Source of the DNA: Zanthoxylum bungeanum
Taxonomy: Eukaryota > Streptophyta > Magnoliopsida > Sapindales > Rutaceae
Length of the DNA: 64,000 nt
Direction: 5' to 3'
NCBI GenBank assembly: GCA_019454045.1
Contig: SKCR01007816.1
Location: forward strand, 372,001 to 436,000
Shown here: piece by piece, positions 36,111 through 48,161 of the stretch
Layout: each line of letters begins with the position of its first letter
Position numbering within the stretch: position 1 is the first letter of the stretch
Notes under the pieces: generated by a model
Databases searched by the model: none
What the model was told of the DNA's origin: nothing
What the model saw: the letters and a program-made list of their open reading frames with translations, nothing else
Program-made: the position numbers and the translations under genes

Positions 36111-37283
36111 CTTTTTATCAATAATTATTATTTACTAAATTTGAATAAACTTATTTATTCTATAATATTTTATTAGACTATCTAATTATTTATTATAGTG
36201 ATTACGAGCAAACTAGGAGACCAAATGAACCTACAGATTTGATTTCCAATAACATAAGAATTAATTATTAAACTCTTTAATTAATAAACCATTATTATTA
36301 CCTTTTAGGTTATTGCACTAGAAACTCAAAGTCGAACTCTCATCATTGTAGATATATTACGTCCATCAATATAATCATTGCATATGATTTGATCTTTCAC
36401 AAATATTTTATAATTAGCAATAAGTTGTAAAGTTTGTTATACCTCTCTAAATATTTATTGCACCATTAAGTACCATTGATTCTCTAATGAATAATATATT
36501 CATAACTTTTATGAATATTTATTTCCGTTGAAGTAACAGAAATATGAGCGCTCTATTATTTAAGTACCGAATCAACACTTAAGGGAAATATTTATATACT
36601 TTTCTAAAAAATGAGTGGATTCCAACATCTTATTAAATGTTCCCAGCTATATATAAATTGTGTCTCCAAAGTACAAAGTTATTGGTTGGAATCAATATTA
36701 ATCTCACACATGGTAAATCAAAAGACACAATCCAATACCTAGGAGTTTATAGAATATTCTGGATTCAGATCAACATATATATGATCATCAATTAGATATT
36801 TATGAATTTCTTTGTTTAATGGATCTTCTAAAGAAATTCATCTCTATTAGGGTCCAGTCTTTTATAATCACATTACATACGCCACATTCATTTATATGTC
36901 GATACATAAACGATTTAGAATTTCATCGTCGTATCAAATACTAAATGTACCGCAACTATAGATAAACTATAAATAAAGTACCCTAATTTATTTACTCTCT
37001 ATGGACTATTTAAGAGTGCTGATCTCAAACTCAAATTCTCTTGTATATGTCATACATATACTAAGTCTGGTATTACATAAGTAATCTAGGTATTTCTGAT
37101 AATTTATAATTTATAAAATCTTAAATAAGTAGATAAATATAAAATGCTTAACATTATTTATTCAACATTTACATATTACTATAAACTCTTAAGACATAAA
37201 CCCTAACACCATGGCCACTTATATTAGAAAATTTTCGACAGTAAAGTCAATATCCCAATATTTATTAAGTTTAGGGGGTGACA

Positions 37284-38114
37284 ATTCAAGTAATAAGTGT
37301 GTTTCTTAATGTTACATGTGGAATGAGGACTAAAGTGTAAAAGAGAGCTATCTCCTAGAGCCTTGGTCATTATGTTTGCAACGTGACTTCAACTTGGGAT
37401 GTGTTTAACCTGCATTTCCTTTTTACTAACCTTTATATCTAATGAAGTGAACATCTACATCTATGTTCTTTGTTCTGTCATGAAATACATAATTCTCGGC
37501 TAAAGTTATTGCACTTGGTTGTTTTGATCTCCCAATTCACTCATTAAGGACAATAACCAAGTTACCTCAATAATTGTGTGTAAGACACCTATCTATTCTG
37601 TTTCTGTGATGGATCTTGGCATTATTTTTTTATTTTTTTTTTTGCTTTTTGGCACTCCAATACACTAAATATCTAGATATAATAATACAAATAGACTTTC
37701 TATCATCCTTATCTACTTCAGCAGGTCTTATACATACTTTTCTTATAACAAGTGCAATCCTGCCAAGTCTTTTTAACTTAAATTCATAGGAAGTAGCTTA
37801 AGGACCCTAGCTTATTTAGAACTAACTTATTCTTCATGTTCTGAATCAACCTTTTTCTTTCAGATTCTTTACTTCCTCTAACTAAAATGTCATCAACCGT
37901 AAGCGTATTATCCTTTTCTTCATTGTCCTTTCCTAAGCTCACTCCATTAGTACACAATTGGGATGGGACAAAATTTGATTTTGACAAAAATAAAAACATA
38001 AAAACTGGACAAAATAAAATTCTCTCTTCATTTCAGTGCGTTCAACAAGTTCCCCCCATGTCTAATTGCTTTTCAAGGCTTGAATCCCATCAAGCACATC
38101 ATTATTCCAATTAT
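37284..38114 (-). pseudogene. Old copia RT/RNase H remnant of another lineage
   Basis: On the minus strand a 71-codon frame (37784-37999) reads through TVDDILVRGSKESE, the position of the RT YVDD box, and ends at LGSLSYFL. Further down, a frame near 37430-37480 reads FHDRTKNIDVDVHFIR, typical of the C-terminal end of copia RNase H. Stops lie between them. It has no detectable LTR and its sequence is unlike elements A-E, so it is an older, separate insertion. Confidence 0.7.
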
Positions 38115-39840
38115 TGTCACATCCCAGTATTTTCAGGACGTGACCGGCAAGAGACAACGTGATCATCTCCCTGAGCCACTAACGTGAACGTAACTAACAT
38201 GCAGACTAACTAAATTCAAGCAGTTGTCATACATACATGAACATGAATTGTGTAAACATGCTAATCCGACATGCTCATAAACGTGTGTGCATAATTTGAA
38301 CATAAACATGTAAACATGACTTGTTAACCATGAAATATATATACATGTATCACATAATTATATTTGTACACAACTTGAACTAGCAAACACCTAACCAATG
38401 TGCCCGACTCTGACTCTGGCGATGGTGATGTTAATGATTACCGCTGGGTCTCATCTCCTCCAAAGCTCGTCCACCACATGTGTGACATGAGACCTGCACA
38501 TCAAACTGGAGAGTGAGGTAGGTTAGATCTTTGAAGTGAATACTGGAATACAACTTGAAAATGAAATAACAAAACGTAAATGAATGAAGATACATCAAAC
38601 TTGGTCTGAGGAACATAAAGGAACTGAGAATTGAAAAGGGAAGTTATAAGTATATAACAAAATGTAACATGAACTGAAAAGTGATTACATTTCTGAAAAT
38701 CGAGAACATTACATAGAAGCTGAAACATGGCATGAAAATACACTAACGTGATCTAAACCTGCATGACCTGTCCTGAAACTACATGAGCTGAACATGGATA
38801 ACTGAACATGACACGCATGACTGAAAACTATAAAACATGCATGACTGAAAACTACATGACCTGCATGACTGAAAATCATGACATGACGTGTGTTGTAATC
38901 GTAAAACTATCAATACTTGAAAATTTGAAAACATACCAAGCAACATAAACTGAAAACTGAACTTCATGTTGAAAACATATGACTTGTAGTGGAAAAAATA
39001 AACATTAACTAAATTTGAAATCCATAAACATATCTATAAAATTGTATCTCATAAAACTGTATTCGTGAACTGAAACACTCATGTGCAACGATCGAGATTG
39101 GACGTCTCCCCTACATTGTCATGGTACCGAGATTGAACTGTCTCCCCATGTACGCTCGCACATGCCCTGAAAACATGAAAACACACACCAACACAGTAAC
39201 CTGGGGTCGTGGAACCTACTTAGCGGGACCTAGCACCGCGTAGGCAAGGGAAATTGAATATTGAACATGTTGGGCCTATGAGGGTGACCAATGCCCCATG
39301 AGGCAATCTGAGTGATCCCGAAATGCTAAAGCTGAGGGGACGACATTCTACTGGTGGTTTGAAAATATATTTTATACTAATAAAACACTTGTAAAAACCT
39401 TACTGAAAACATAACTTGAAAGCTGAAAATCTGACGTTTCCGACACATAAATGACATGAACATGACATGGATGACATGAAAACATAAATTGAAAACCTAT
39501 GACGTGAACTGAAATGGACAACATGACATGAAGAACATGACTGAATTAAATTCTAAATACATAAACTGAAAACTAAACATGATCAGTGAACATGAGAAAC
39601 ATGATCTGACACTTTCTAAGACATGGATTGTAAACATTCAATATGTTACATAAACTGAAATAAAAACTAGGAACACGTAGTGATACCTTGATATGAAATA
39701 TAAATGGAATAGATGGATTGAATACATACTAACAAAATATAAATAGCATACCAGTGTTCGAAAACGCGTCGTCTAGGTGGCGTGTTTTCATTCAAAATGG
39801 CGACGTTTTGGAAGGTTCACGTTTTTTGGGTATTATTAAA

Positions 39841-39865
39841 CCCCCAAAATGCTGCATTTTGGGGG
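39841..39865. repeat. Perfect 11-bp-arm hairpin before hAT promoter
   Basis: CCCCCAAAATG and its exact complement around CTG, about 90 bp inside the element and directly upstream of a TATA motif. Confidence 0.9.
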
Positions 39866-39868
39866 GGT

Positions 39869-39875
39869 TATAAAA
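39869..39875 (+). promoter_or_regulatory. Candidate TATA box of hAT transposase gene
   Basis: TATAAAA just after the hairpin, followed by a pyrimidine-rich stretch (about 39895-39960) suitable for a 5' UTR. A candidate 5' intron runs from GTAATC at 39980 to an AG at 40333, just before the first ATG (40338). Confidence 0.5.
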
Positions 39876-40337
39876 AATTAAAAAATTCGCTCAAGGTCTC
39901 TTTCTTCTATCTGCACGTTTTCTTTTACTTTTTGCTCAGCTCTCTCTCCTTCGCACTGCTTCGGCCTGCATACTCGAGGTAATCTTTGTTTTTTTTTTTC
40001 AACAAAAAATAATTAATTCATTATTAGTAGGACATGACTTTTGTTATAACTAATTAACAATAACCTTATTTTGTTAATTTTATTAATTTGACCTAAAACC
40101 ATAAATATAATTACTCACTTTAATTTTCGTTTTGAGTGTTTTTTATTATTAATAGTTAAGAACTAATTAAATATGGTAGTTACTTAATTAGTTAATAAAT
40201 TTGATTAAAGTAAATAAATTTTAGGATTTATGATGATAGTTACATAATTAATTGTTACTTGGGCATATTAATTAATAAATAATTAGCTATTAGTATTTAG
40301 TAGTAATTACTAATTAATTGATTATTCTTAGTAGCAC

Positions 40338-41669
40338 ATGGCTTCTTCTTCCACGATCTCTAATTCAGAGTGTAGTCTCGTTCTTAAACGGAGCTCAAAT
40401 GATGTTGGATGAGAGTATGAGGCTTTAGTGGATCCGAATAACTTGAATAAAGTTAAATGTAAGTTATGTTCAAAAACTTTTTCCGGAGGAGTTTACAGAA
40501 TGAAAGAACATATTGGGCATATATCGGGGAATGTTGCAAAATGTCCAAAAACCAGTAAAGAGGATCAGGAGAAATTAGACAAGTCATTTTAGAGGCAAAG
40601 AATAAAAAAAAGTATGTGAATGAGATAAGACAAGAAGTTAATATTGGGGGCGATAAAGAAGATGAAATTTGTGGAATAAAAGAAGGGTTAGATTCAAGAC
40701 CCCCTCGACATCATGGCCAATTGGATATGTGGACAGTAGTAACCCCTTATGATTCTTCAGTGAGTGATTCTTCAGTGAGTGATGGTAAAACAATGCGGCA
40801 ACAAAATATTAATGAAGCACTTTTTAAAGAAAAGACACAAAATGTGAAGCGATTTGTGCTAAGATGGTATATGAATCCAGTATTCCTTTCAATGCCATTG
40901 ACAATGATAGCTGGATAACCATGATGGAGGCAGTTGGTCAATTTGGATTGGATTTCAGAAATCCAAGCCAATACGAATTGAGGGAGCCATTATTGAAAGA
41001 GGAAGTTGAAAGCGTTAAAATTTTTCTACAACAACATGATAAGGAATGGAAGGAGAACGGGTGTTCAATCATGACAAATGGTTGGAGTGATAGGAAAGGG
41101 AGAAATATAATGAATTCGTGTGTTAATTACACAACAGGCACCACTTTCCTCTTATCCAAGGAAAGTTCCGATGTGACGATACTACTGAGCACATTTTTGA
41201 GTGTGTTATGATGGGTATTGAACAAGTTAGGGCGGAAAATATGGTTCAAGTGGTAACCGACAATGCCTCAACAATATGGTCGCGGTAAATTTGTTAAACA
41301 TGAATAGGCCAAATATTTTTTGGAGTTCGTGTGTTACTCACACCATAAACCTCATGTTTGAAAGTATTAGGAAATTGCAAAGGTACAAAAAACCATTGAT
41401 AGTGCCAAGTCTTTCACCAATTTTTTGTATGCCCATCACAAGACTTTGTCCATGAGAAGGTCGTTTACAAAAACAGTGACATAGTGAGACCACAGCTTTC
41501 TTAACTTTACAAAGTTTGATGGAGAAAAAAGAAAGTCAGAGAACCATGTTTGTTAGTACATGATGGGATGAGTGCATATGGCCAAAGCAAGTTAAAGAGA
41601 AAGTGGCATTTGCCACGATGATGAGTGTTTCTTTTTGGAATGGTGTGACTCAATATTTGAAGGTGTTTG
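40338..41669 (+). pseudogene. hAT transposase, N-terminal part (BED finger, DUF659)
   Basis: From ATG 40338 the frame encodes a BED-type zinc finger (VKCKLCSKTF followed by a KEH and C cluster, about 40450-40545), interrupted by in-frame stops at 40410-40412 and 40590-40592. A frame at 40616-40860 reaches ALFKEKTQNVKR; after a frameshift near 40860 the 40864 frame carries a DUF659-like segment (YESSIPFNAIDNDSW, then IMTNGWSDRKG). Later fragments read VVTDNAS (about 41255) and CVTHTINLMFE (about 41330-41360), typical of the hAT catalytic region. The frame ending at 41669 continues at 62201 after the inserted element. Acts on transposon ends; inactive here. Confidence 0.9.
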
Positions 41670-43614
41670 TGTTAGTCTCTAAGATATGCCACAAGATCCT
41701 AAATGTGATTTTATGTGTGAAATTAAAAGAAAACGTGACGGAATCACTTACATTGTATATGGAGAAATTTCAAAAAAAATCTCTTTGGATAAAGCTCCAA
41801 GCTTGTTGTTTATGCCTTGGGTGAGTTTCCCTATCACCTTATTTGACTCCTCTAAGTGCTAGCTTTGTTGAAATTTTGAAGCAAAATTTCACTTCCAATA
41901 AGAGAAGTGTTTGGCCAAAGAAGAGAAAGATAGAGTGAATAGTTTTTTCAAGACTTGGTGTGTTGTTCCAAAAATTGGTGGTTGTGTGTTTAAATGAATG
42001 CATTTAATAAAGCCAACCACTTCCATCAAAATTTGACCTTTGATGTAAGTCATGTGGCCCACCATATTTTAAACTCAAAATTTGAGTTGGCTTACACAAC
42101 AAACAACTTGACTTGGGCCCACCAAAGTCAAAGATATTTTGTGTTCCCAAAACACAAAAAGTCACACGCAAATTCACCGGTAATTTTATCGAGTTCGTTT
42201 AATTCCAATTAAATGAATTTACCGTCGCGCCATAATTAAATCCAATTTAATAAAATAATTATGCATCACAAAATTATTACAATAGTCGCTTTCGAATTAA
42301 TACTAAATTAATTCGTTCGCTCGAATTAAAATCCAATTTTAATTTTGTATTGAAATCCGATTTCAATTAATATATCTAATATATTAATTTAGCCCCAAAT
42401 AAATAAATTAAATAGAAAAATCCAATTTCACTATTAAATTTATTTTATCGATTAATTCTAAATTAATCGCGTTCTTTCTTCTATACGAATTTAATCCCAG
42501 ATTAATTCTTGCCGTAATTAATCACAGATTAATTCTCTCTCATAATTAATCCCAGATTAATTCTATCTGAGTCAAATGTCATTAGTGAATCTTTGGGAAG
42601 CGACCCAAGAGGTTCCTGGATATGTTGGCAGTAAATACGGTTATCGGACTATCCGAACACATGCGTACCCCGTACCATGTTCTCACCGATTTACAAGCCA
42701 TGGTTGGCTTCTAGCAAAGCACCGTGCCTACCCAATTCTCCAGAAATATTCGCCGAGGAATATCATATGTATCATGCGTAGTAATACTAATATTATGTAA
42801 TACGTAATACGATCCAGTATCGGATGTCATATGCTAGGCCTAGGGCTGGCTATGTGTCTGCCATGTACGAAGCATATATCGGATCTCGAGTAACTAATCT
42901 CTGTAATCGGGAAGTCATGACCTAGTCATACTATCCCGATAGCTGCAGCTTTAAGAGTACTAGTTATGTATCATGTGTGACCATCATCTCCATATGACTG
43001 AAGTGATACTCTCATCTTGACATCACATCCAATATACTACGATTCTCAGTAAACCCAATACAAGTGTACACAGAACCTGCTAAAGCTCCTGACGACCAAT
43101 ACTAAAGTAAACTGATTGTCGCAAGTAATAGTGAAGTAAGTCTCAGGTTAAAGATCACATACACCTACCCTGATTCAGATTCTCATAGACAAATAGTCAT
43201 ACTACCAATTGGATTCTGAGTGAGTCTATCCAGATCGAACTGATCCCGATCCAACGGCTAACAGAACTTCTTATTACACTTGCATAAGTATCCAATACCT
43301 AAATATATGATAACTATGACGTTAAGCTTCCATAACACGCACAAGTGTAATACTAGTCTATTCCGCATTATCAATGTCCAGTCTCGATAATACTTCGACT
43401 ATGGATATTTAATAATTAAATCGTTCGTGGATTAATACTGTCTCATAACTTATTAATCTGATTTAACCATATGGACTTTTATCATTAATATATATCCAAG
43501 TAATCCAATTACAATAATGATAAAATAGAAATTTCCTTTTGTCACATAGATAATTTGTACAAAAACACAATGTTATTTACAAATAGTGATGTCATGGGTC
43601 ATAATTGTCCAACA
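41670..43614 (-). repeat. 3' LTR (left) of element A
   Basis: 1,945 bp, TGTTAG to CCAACA. Differs from the other subfamilies in its U5-side first few hundred bases. Palindrome block about 42190-42565, in which the two outer GATTAATT-type dyads are kept and the ATATTTTATC dyad of other members is replaced by further TTAATC-CCA-GATTAA copies. Confidence 0.95.
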
Positions 43615-43632
43615 ATGTCCCACTTGGCCTAT
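43615..43632 (-). other. Polypurine tract of element A
   Basis: Minus strand CCAAGTGGGACAT abuts the 3' LTR; one base differs from D's tract (GGGAGAT). Confidence 0.8.
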
Positions 43633-43682
43633 AGCTAGTCACTCAAGTATCTAACATCTGAACTATGTACATGTTGCTCAAA

Positions 43683-44350
43683 CTTTTGCTGAGATATAAC
43701 CTTCGTCAGCGGATCAGCAATGTTATCATCTGATGCGATCTTTTCGATCTTCACATCCTCAATCAGATGAAATCGTCGAAGTACATGCTTGGATCATTGA
43801 TGAGAATGTGGTTCCTTAGCCTGTGCGATAGCCCCATTATTGTCACAATACAAAGGTACGGGCTTAGCTGCTAACGGAACTACTCCTAATCCAATTAGGA
43901 ATTTACGGATCCAAACTGCTTCTTTTGCTGCATCAGCTGCAGCAATATATTTCGCTTCTGTTGTCGAATCGGCAACAGTCTCTTGCTTGGAAGATTTCCA
44001 ACTTCTGCTGAGATATAGCCTTCGTCAGTGGATCTGCAATGTTATCATCTGATGCGATCTTTTCGATCTTCACATCGCCACGATGTATGATCTCACGAAT
44101 CAGATGAAATCGTCGAAGTACATGCTTGGATTGTTGATGAGACCGTGGTTCCTTAGCCTGTGCGATAGCCCCATTATTGTCACAATACAAAGGTACGAGG
44201 CTCAACTGCTAACGGAACTACTCTTAATCCAATTAGGAATTTACGGATCCAAACTGTTTCTTTTGTTGCCTCAGCTGCAGTAATATATTCCGCTTCTGTT
44301 GTCGAATCGGCAACAGTCTATTGCTTGGAAGATTTCCAGCTCACTGCTAT
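43683..44350 (-). repeat. Tandem duplication of the RNase H segment in A
   Basis: Two adjacent copies (about 43683-44003 and 44004-44350), each with TTATCATCTGATGCGATC, GTCACAATACAAAGGTACG and GTTGTCGAATCGGCAACAG. The period is 319 bp at one marker and 348 bp at another because the left copy lacks about 29 bp (CGCCACGATGTATGATC region). Other family members have a single copy. Confidence 0.9.
43933..44205 (-). pseudogene. RNase H C-terminal fragment of element A
   Basis: 90-codon frame with LYCDNNGAIAQAKEPRSHQQ, SKHVLRRFHLIREII and IADPLTKAI, the end of a copia RNase H and polyprotein. RNase H removes genomic RNA during reverse transcription. The frame runs across the junction of the tandem duplication, so its last residues (after QQKLEIFQ) come from the second copy and are not the natural end. 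Confidence 0.85.
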
Positions 44351-44704
44351 GTTGTTTAAACAAAATATGTACCCTGATTGCGACTTACAGTCGTCTTTAT
44401 CAGTTTGGAAACTTGCATCGGTGAACCCAGTCACCTCAAGTTCTTCTTCCCCATAGACTAAGAAAGCATCTTTAGTTCGTCTAAGATACTTAAGGATGTT
44501 CTTTACAGCAATCCAGTGACCATCACCTGGATCGGCCTGATAGCGACTGCACAAGCTCAAAGCATATGAGACATCAGGTCGCGTACATATCATGGCGTAC
44601 ATGATCGATCCAACTACTGAAGCATACGGGATCCGAATCATTGCATCTCTCTCATCTTGAGTTTTAGGACACATATCCTTCGATCGAGAGACGCCATGTG
44701 ACAC
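44318..44704 (-). pseudogene. RT/RNase H connection fragment of element A
   Basis: 128-codon frame containing PYASVVGSIMYAM, CTRPDVSYALSLCSRYQ, LKYLRRTKDAFLVYGE, FTDASFQTDKDDCKSQSG and AVSWKSSKQ: the conserved link between RT and RNase H and the first RNase H aspartate region. About 165 bp of this segment (44589-44756) are exactly what B, C, D and E have lost. Separated from the RT frame by a frameshift near 44710-44840. Confidence 0.9.
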
Positions 44705-44838
44705 CGGAAGCAGCCCCTCTTGGACTGATCCATGTTGAATCTCTTCAACACTTTGTCAATGTACGAGCTCTGGGAGAGTGCCAGCAGTTTTCTAGATCTA
44801 TCATGGTAGATCCTTATTCCTAGAATAAAGGTTGCCTC

Positions 44839-45379
44839 TCACAGGTCTTTCATGGAGAATTTTAATAAAAGCCAAGCTTTCACTGATTGGAGCATGGGAA
44901 TGTCATTGTCAAGAAGCAATATATCATCAACGTATAGAACAATGAATGTCAGTGCGCTCCCACTAACCTTTTTATATACACAAGAATCATCTTCGTTTTG
45001 AATGAAACCATATTCTTTTATGATCTCATCAAAACGATGGTTCCAAGAACGCGATGCTTGCTTTAATCCATAAATGGATCGATTTAACTTGCAAACCTTG
45101 TTTGCATGTCTTGGTATGACAAAACCATCAGGTTGTTGCATATAAACATCCTCCAAAAGGTTTCCGTTAAAGGAAAGCGGTTTTGACATCCATTTGTCAT
45201 ATTTCATAATCGAAATATGCAGCAATAGCAAACATTATCCGAATGGATTTAATCATGACAACGGTTGAAAAGGTTTCGTCGTAATCTGTTCCATGTCGTT
45301 GAGGATACCCTTTAGCTACAAGCCTAGCTTTGTACTTTTGTATGTTGCCTACCATGTCTGTCGTCTTTTGAAGACCCAT
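44839..45379 (-). pseudogene. Reverse transcriptase fragments of element A
   Basis: Two overlapping minus frames, 45197-45379 (ARLVAKGYPQRHGTDYDETF) and 44839-45231 (LLEDVYMQQPDGF, SIYGLKQASRSWNHRFDE, then LYVDDILLLDND). The YVDD active-site box is intact, but the first catalytic aspartate region falls in the frameshift near 45200. RT copies element RNA into DNA in virus-like particles. Nonfunctional as it stands. Confidence 0.9.
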
Positions 45380-45825
45380 TTACAAAAAATAGGCTTAATG
45401 CCTTCTGGTACATCAACCAGTGTCCAAACTTGGTTAGTATACATGGAATCCATTTCGGACTTCATGGCTTTTTTCCATAAAGCGGATTCGATACCTTGTA
45501 TAGCTTCCTCATACGTAGCCGGTTCATCTTCCTCAATAAGATTAATATCTACATGAGGTGAGATCAGAAACTCATACCTCTCAGTTTGTTTTCGGACTCT
45601 CTCCGACTTACACGGTTCTTGTGTATCAGAAGATTATGGAACAGTCTCATCTCTGATGGACTGTTCGTTTTCCGTGAGGGGGTCGGTGCCAGGAATAGTA
45701 TCATTGCGATTTTCATCAAGTTCTATTTTCCTCCCACTTACCACTCCATTCATGAATTCCTTTTCTAGGAAAACCGCATGAAGAGCAACAAATATTTTAT
45801 TCTCTTGTGGGTTGTAGAAATAATA
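45380..45825 (-). pseudogene. Integrase-RT linker region of element A
   Basis: Positionally the variable linker between integrase and RT; collinear with B (51420-51850). No minus-strand frame beyond short fragments, with stops. Plus-strand frames here are shadows. Confidence 0.6.
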
Positions 45826-46362
45826 TCATTTCGTTTCCTTAAGATAACCTACAAATAGGCACTTATCCGATTTAGGTTCTAGTTTGGTACTATCCAAACG
45901 ATTAACATATGCCCAGCATCCCCAAATCTTCAAAAATAAGAAACTCGGTTTCTTTCCTGTCCATATCTCATATGGAGTTTGTTCAATAGACTTTGACGGA
46001 ACCTTATTCAAAATAAGTATTGCACTATTTAATGCGTATCCCCAGAAGAAAATCGGTAGCTCTGTGCGACTCATCATTGACCTTACCATGTCCAACAAAG
46101 TTCGGTTTCTCCGTTCGAACACACCATTCAATTGAGGTGTTCTGGGAGGAGTCCACTGTGAAAGAATACCATATTCTTTCAAGTAATCTTGAAACTCATT
46201 GCTTAAGTATTCTCCACCACGGTCCGACCACAATGTTTTAATACTTTTTTCAGTCTGTTTTTCTACTTCGTGTCGAAACTCTTTGAATTTCTCAAAATTT
46301 TCCGACTTGTGTTTCATAAGAAAAACCTCTAGCCTGGCTAGACATGGGCCCGCATACGTCAC
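45826..46362 (-). pseudogene. Integrase core fragment of element A
   Basis: 178-codon frame with KTLWSDRGGEYLSNEF (second catalytic Asp), NGVFERRNRTLLDMVRSMM (catalytic Glu) and YEIWTGKKPSFLFLKIWGC: the DDE integrase core and following copia-conserved segment. Upstream, a deletion of about 53 bp near 46325 relative to E (28851-28904) and B puts it out of frame with the first-Asp segment. Integrase inserts the DNA copy into the host chromosome; this copy cannot. Confidence 0.9.
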
Positions 46363-47335
46363 TATGAACGAGAGCTAACAGCTCGATGGCAAGTACAGTT
46401 TTACCACTAAAATGTGTTTTAGGCATTTTGCCTAACAAACAAGATTCGCAGACATAATATGAATTAGGATCAAATCCGTCCAAGTATCCATTCTTCGAAA
46501 GTGTGGGTATACGAGTTTTGTTAATGTGTCCCAGACGACAATGCCACAAATAAGTCTCATCTGTTTTACTCAATTTGAGCTTTTTGTTTGTCATGTTATT
46601 TGTTTGATATTCGTTTATATTCAAAATATAAAGACCATTATTCACATATGTTGTACATATCTCAATATCATCTTTATAAACAAAACACACAGTGTTCTTG
46701 AATACAAAGGTATACCCGCATCGGGTTAAACTAGATACAGAGATAAGATTCCTAGTCAAATTAGGTACAAAATAACAGTCGCCTAATGTAAGTACATGCC
46801 CTGAGGACAGATTCAAAACATAGGTGCCAACGGCCAAAACAGCGACTCTCGTACCATTTCCGACTCGTATGTCGATCTCACCTGAAGCCAGTCTCCTGTT
46901 AATCTGCAGATCATGCATATCAGTACATATGTGAGTTCCACATCCAATATCAAAAATCCAATTTTTAAAACTAGTAGTAGACAAGTTTATTTCAATAACA
47001 AACATACATGAAGCCAGAGCCTTGCCCGCCTTCGCTTCCTTCAAGTACGCCTTGATCTTACGGCAGTCACGCTTCCAGTGACCCCGTTTGCCACAGTGTA
47101 GGTAGACGTCTTGGGATTTGTCTTTTGTCTCCCCATAAGACTGTGATGATTGAGTCTTGCCCTTCTTCTTCTTCTTCACACCCCAAGAAGCCTGCGACCA
47201 AGCCTTGGCCTTCTTAGATGTCGAAGTAAGATGCGTCTCGTGCTTCTTGCCTTTTAGAAGCTCTGGCTTTGCCTCTTTCAGCATAGCCATTAACTCTCCA
47301 AGAGTTTTCTCTTGATTCATCATATTATAGTTCAT
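46292..47335 (-). pseudogene. Gag C-terminus, zinc knuckle, protease and integrase N-terminus of element A
   Basis: 347-codon frame, the longest in the window. In order: Lys-rich Gag tail; zinc knuckle VYLHCGKRGHWKRDC, in which the first Cys is replaced by Tyr; protease around NWIFDIGCGTHIC, where the active-site triplet reads D-I-G instead of D-[ST]-G; VGNGTRVAVLAVGTY; then the GAG-pre-integrase/zinc segment (WHCRLGHINKTR, CESCLLGKM) and the first integrase Asp (LVHSDVCGPM). It ends in frameshifted residues at the integrase deletion. Both the zinc-knuckle and protease changes would be damaging. Confidence 0.9.
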
Positions 47336-47422
47336 GATGAACCCGCCTCAGCAGTCGGGTAGAGATTGTAAGATCAAATCTATGGAAGTCTCGGCCTCGA
47401 AGGTAATGCCCAGCTAACCCAG

Positions 47423-47875
47423 CTATTCGATGTCAGCAATCATCTGTGACACGTAGTGTTCGACAGATGTACCCTCTGACATACAAGAGCGAAAGAGCTT
47501 CTTCTGCAACTCATACTTTTGAGATCTAAGATTAGATATATGAATATCCTTCAACTTCAACATCATCGCATAAGGATCCAATCTCTTGTTCTGACGACGA
47601 AATTGAGGAGTCATTGCAGCAAGCATAACGGATTGAGCAGTAAAGTTATCATCACGGTGAGTCTTCCAAAGCTCATGCTCTACTGACCGCTCAAGTTCGG
47701 GCTCAGGCCCGAGAGGTCTCTCTATTATATAGAGCAACTTCTCAACTCCCAGGACTATCCTGAGGTTCATTTCCCAGTCTGGAAAATTTACGCCATTAAA
47801 GACATTCTCACCCATGATTATGTCCCTAACGCTTATCTTTCCAGCCATTTTGATTGCTATAGTCCAACTATCCAA
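47423..47875 (-). pseudogene. Gag N-terminal fragment of element A
   Basis: 150-codon frame from a credible start (Met near 47875): FNGVNFPDWEMNLRIVLGV, then an EHELWKTHRDDN segment and FRSCMSEGTSVEHYV, the conserved layout of plant copia Gag. Stops after IADIE near 47420 separate it from the next frame. Gag forms the particle shell. Confidence 0.85.
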
Positions 47876-48161
47876 TCAAATGTTTCGGGTACACTCAAAT
47901 ACAATGGTTACTATAGTCCAACTATATAACCAACTACAAATGGAGTAGTGTTGAGTACAGTATAATTGTTCAAAGAAAACAATAAATGAATAATATTAGT
48001 CCAACTAATATATATAATAATGAAAAATAATAATAATAGAGCGCGCATATTGGCGAGTATTAAACAAAATTGCAAATTTATTACTAGCCTCCCTCTAATT
48101 TTCGGCGAGCCTCTTACCCTCCGTTGAGTACTCGAGAAACCTAGTTTCCTAGTGGGCTAGG
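47876..48161 (-). other. Gag-proximal part of element A leader
   Basis: AT-rich sequence with repeated TAGTCCAACTAT words (47860-48005), cut at 48161 by insertion of element B; continues at 58221. Confidence 0.7.

Larger units (their letters stand above)
24401..37283 (-). mobile_element. Gypsy-type LTR 'G', split by element E
   Basis: Plus-strand left end TGTAACACCCCGC and right end GGGGGTGACA form the near-symmetric termini of many plant Ty3/gypsy LTRs. Without element E the block is about 3.8 kb (24401-25491 plus 34571-37283). A minus-strand TATA motif near 35313-35321 and the end types suggest minus orientation. No PBS or purine tract adjoins either end, so it looks like a solo LTR, but the flanking five bases (TACCC and ATTCA) do not match. 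The right boundary is therefore tentative, and another insertion between about 35740 and 37200 cannot be excluded. Confidence 0.5.

Noticed and set aside
24401..37283. A complete gypsy element
   Set aside because: No gag-pol, PBS or purine tract is seen, and flanking five bases do not match; only an LTR-like block can be supported.
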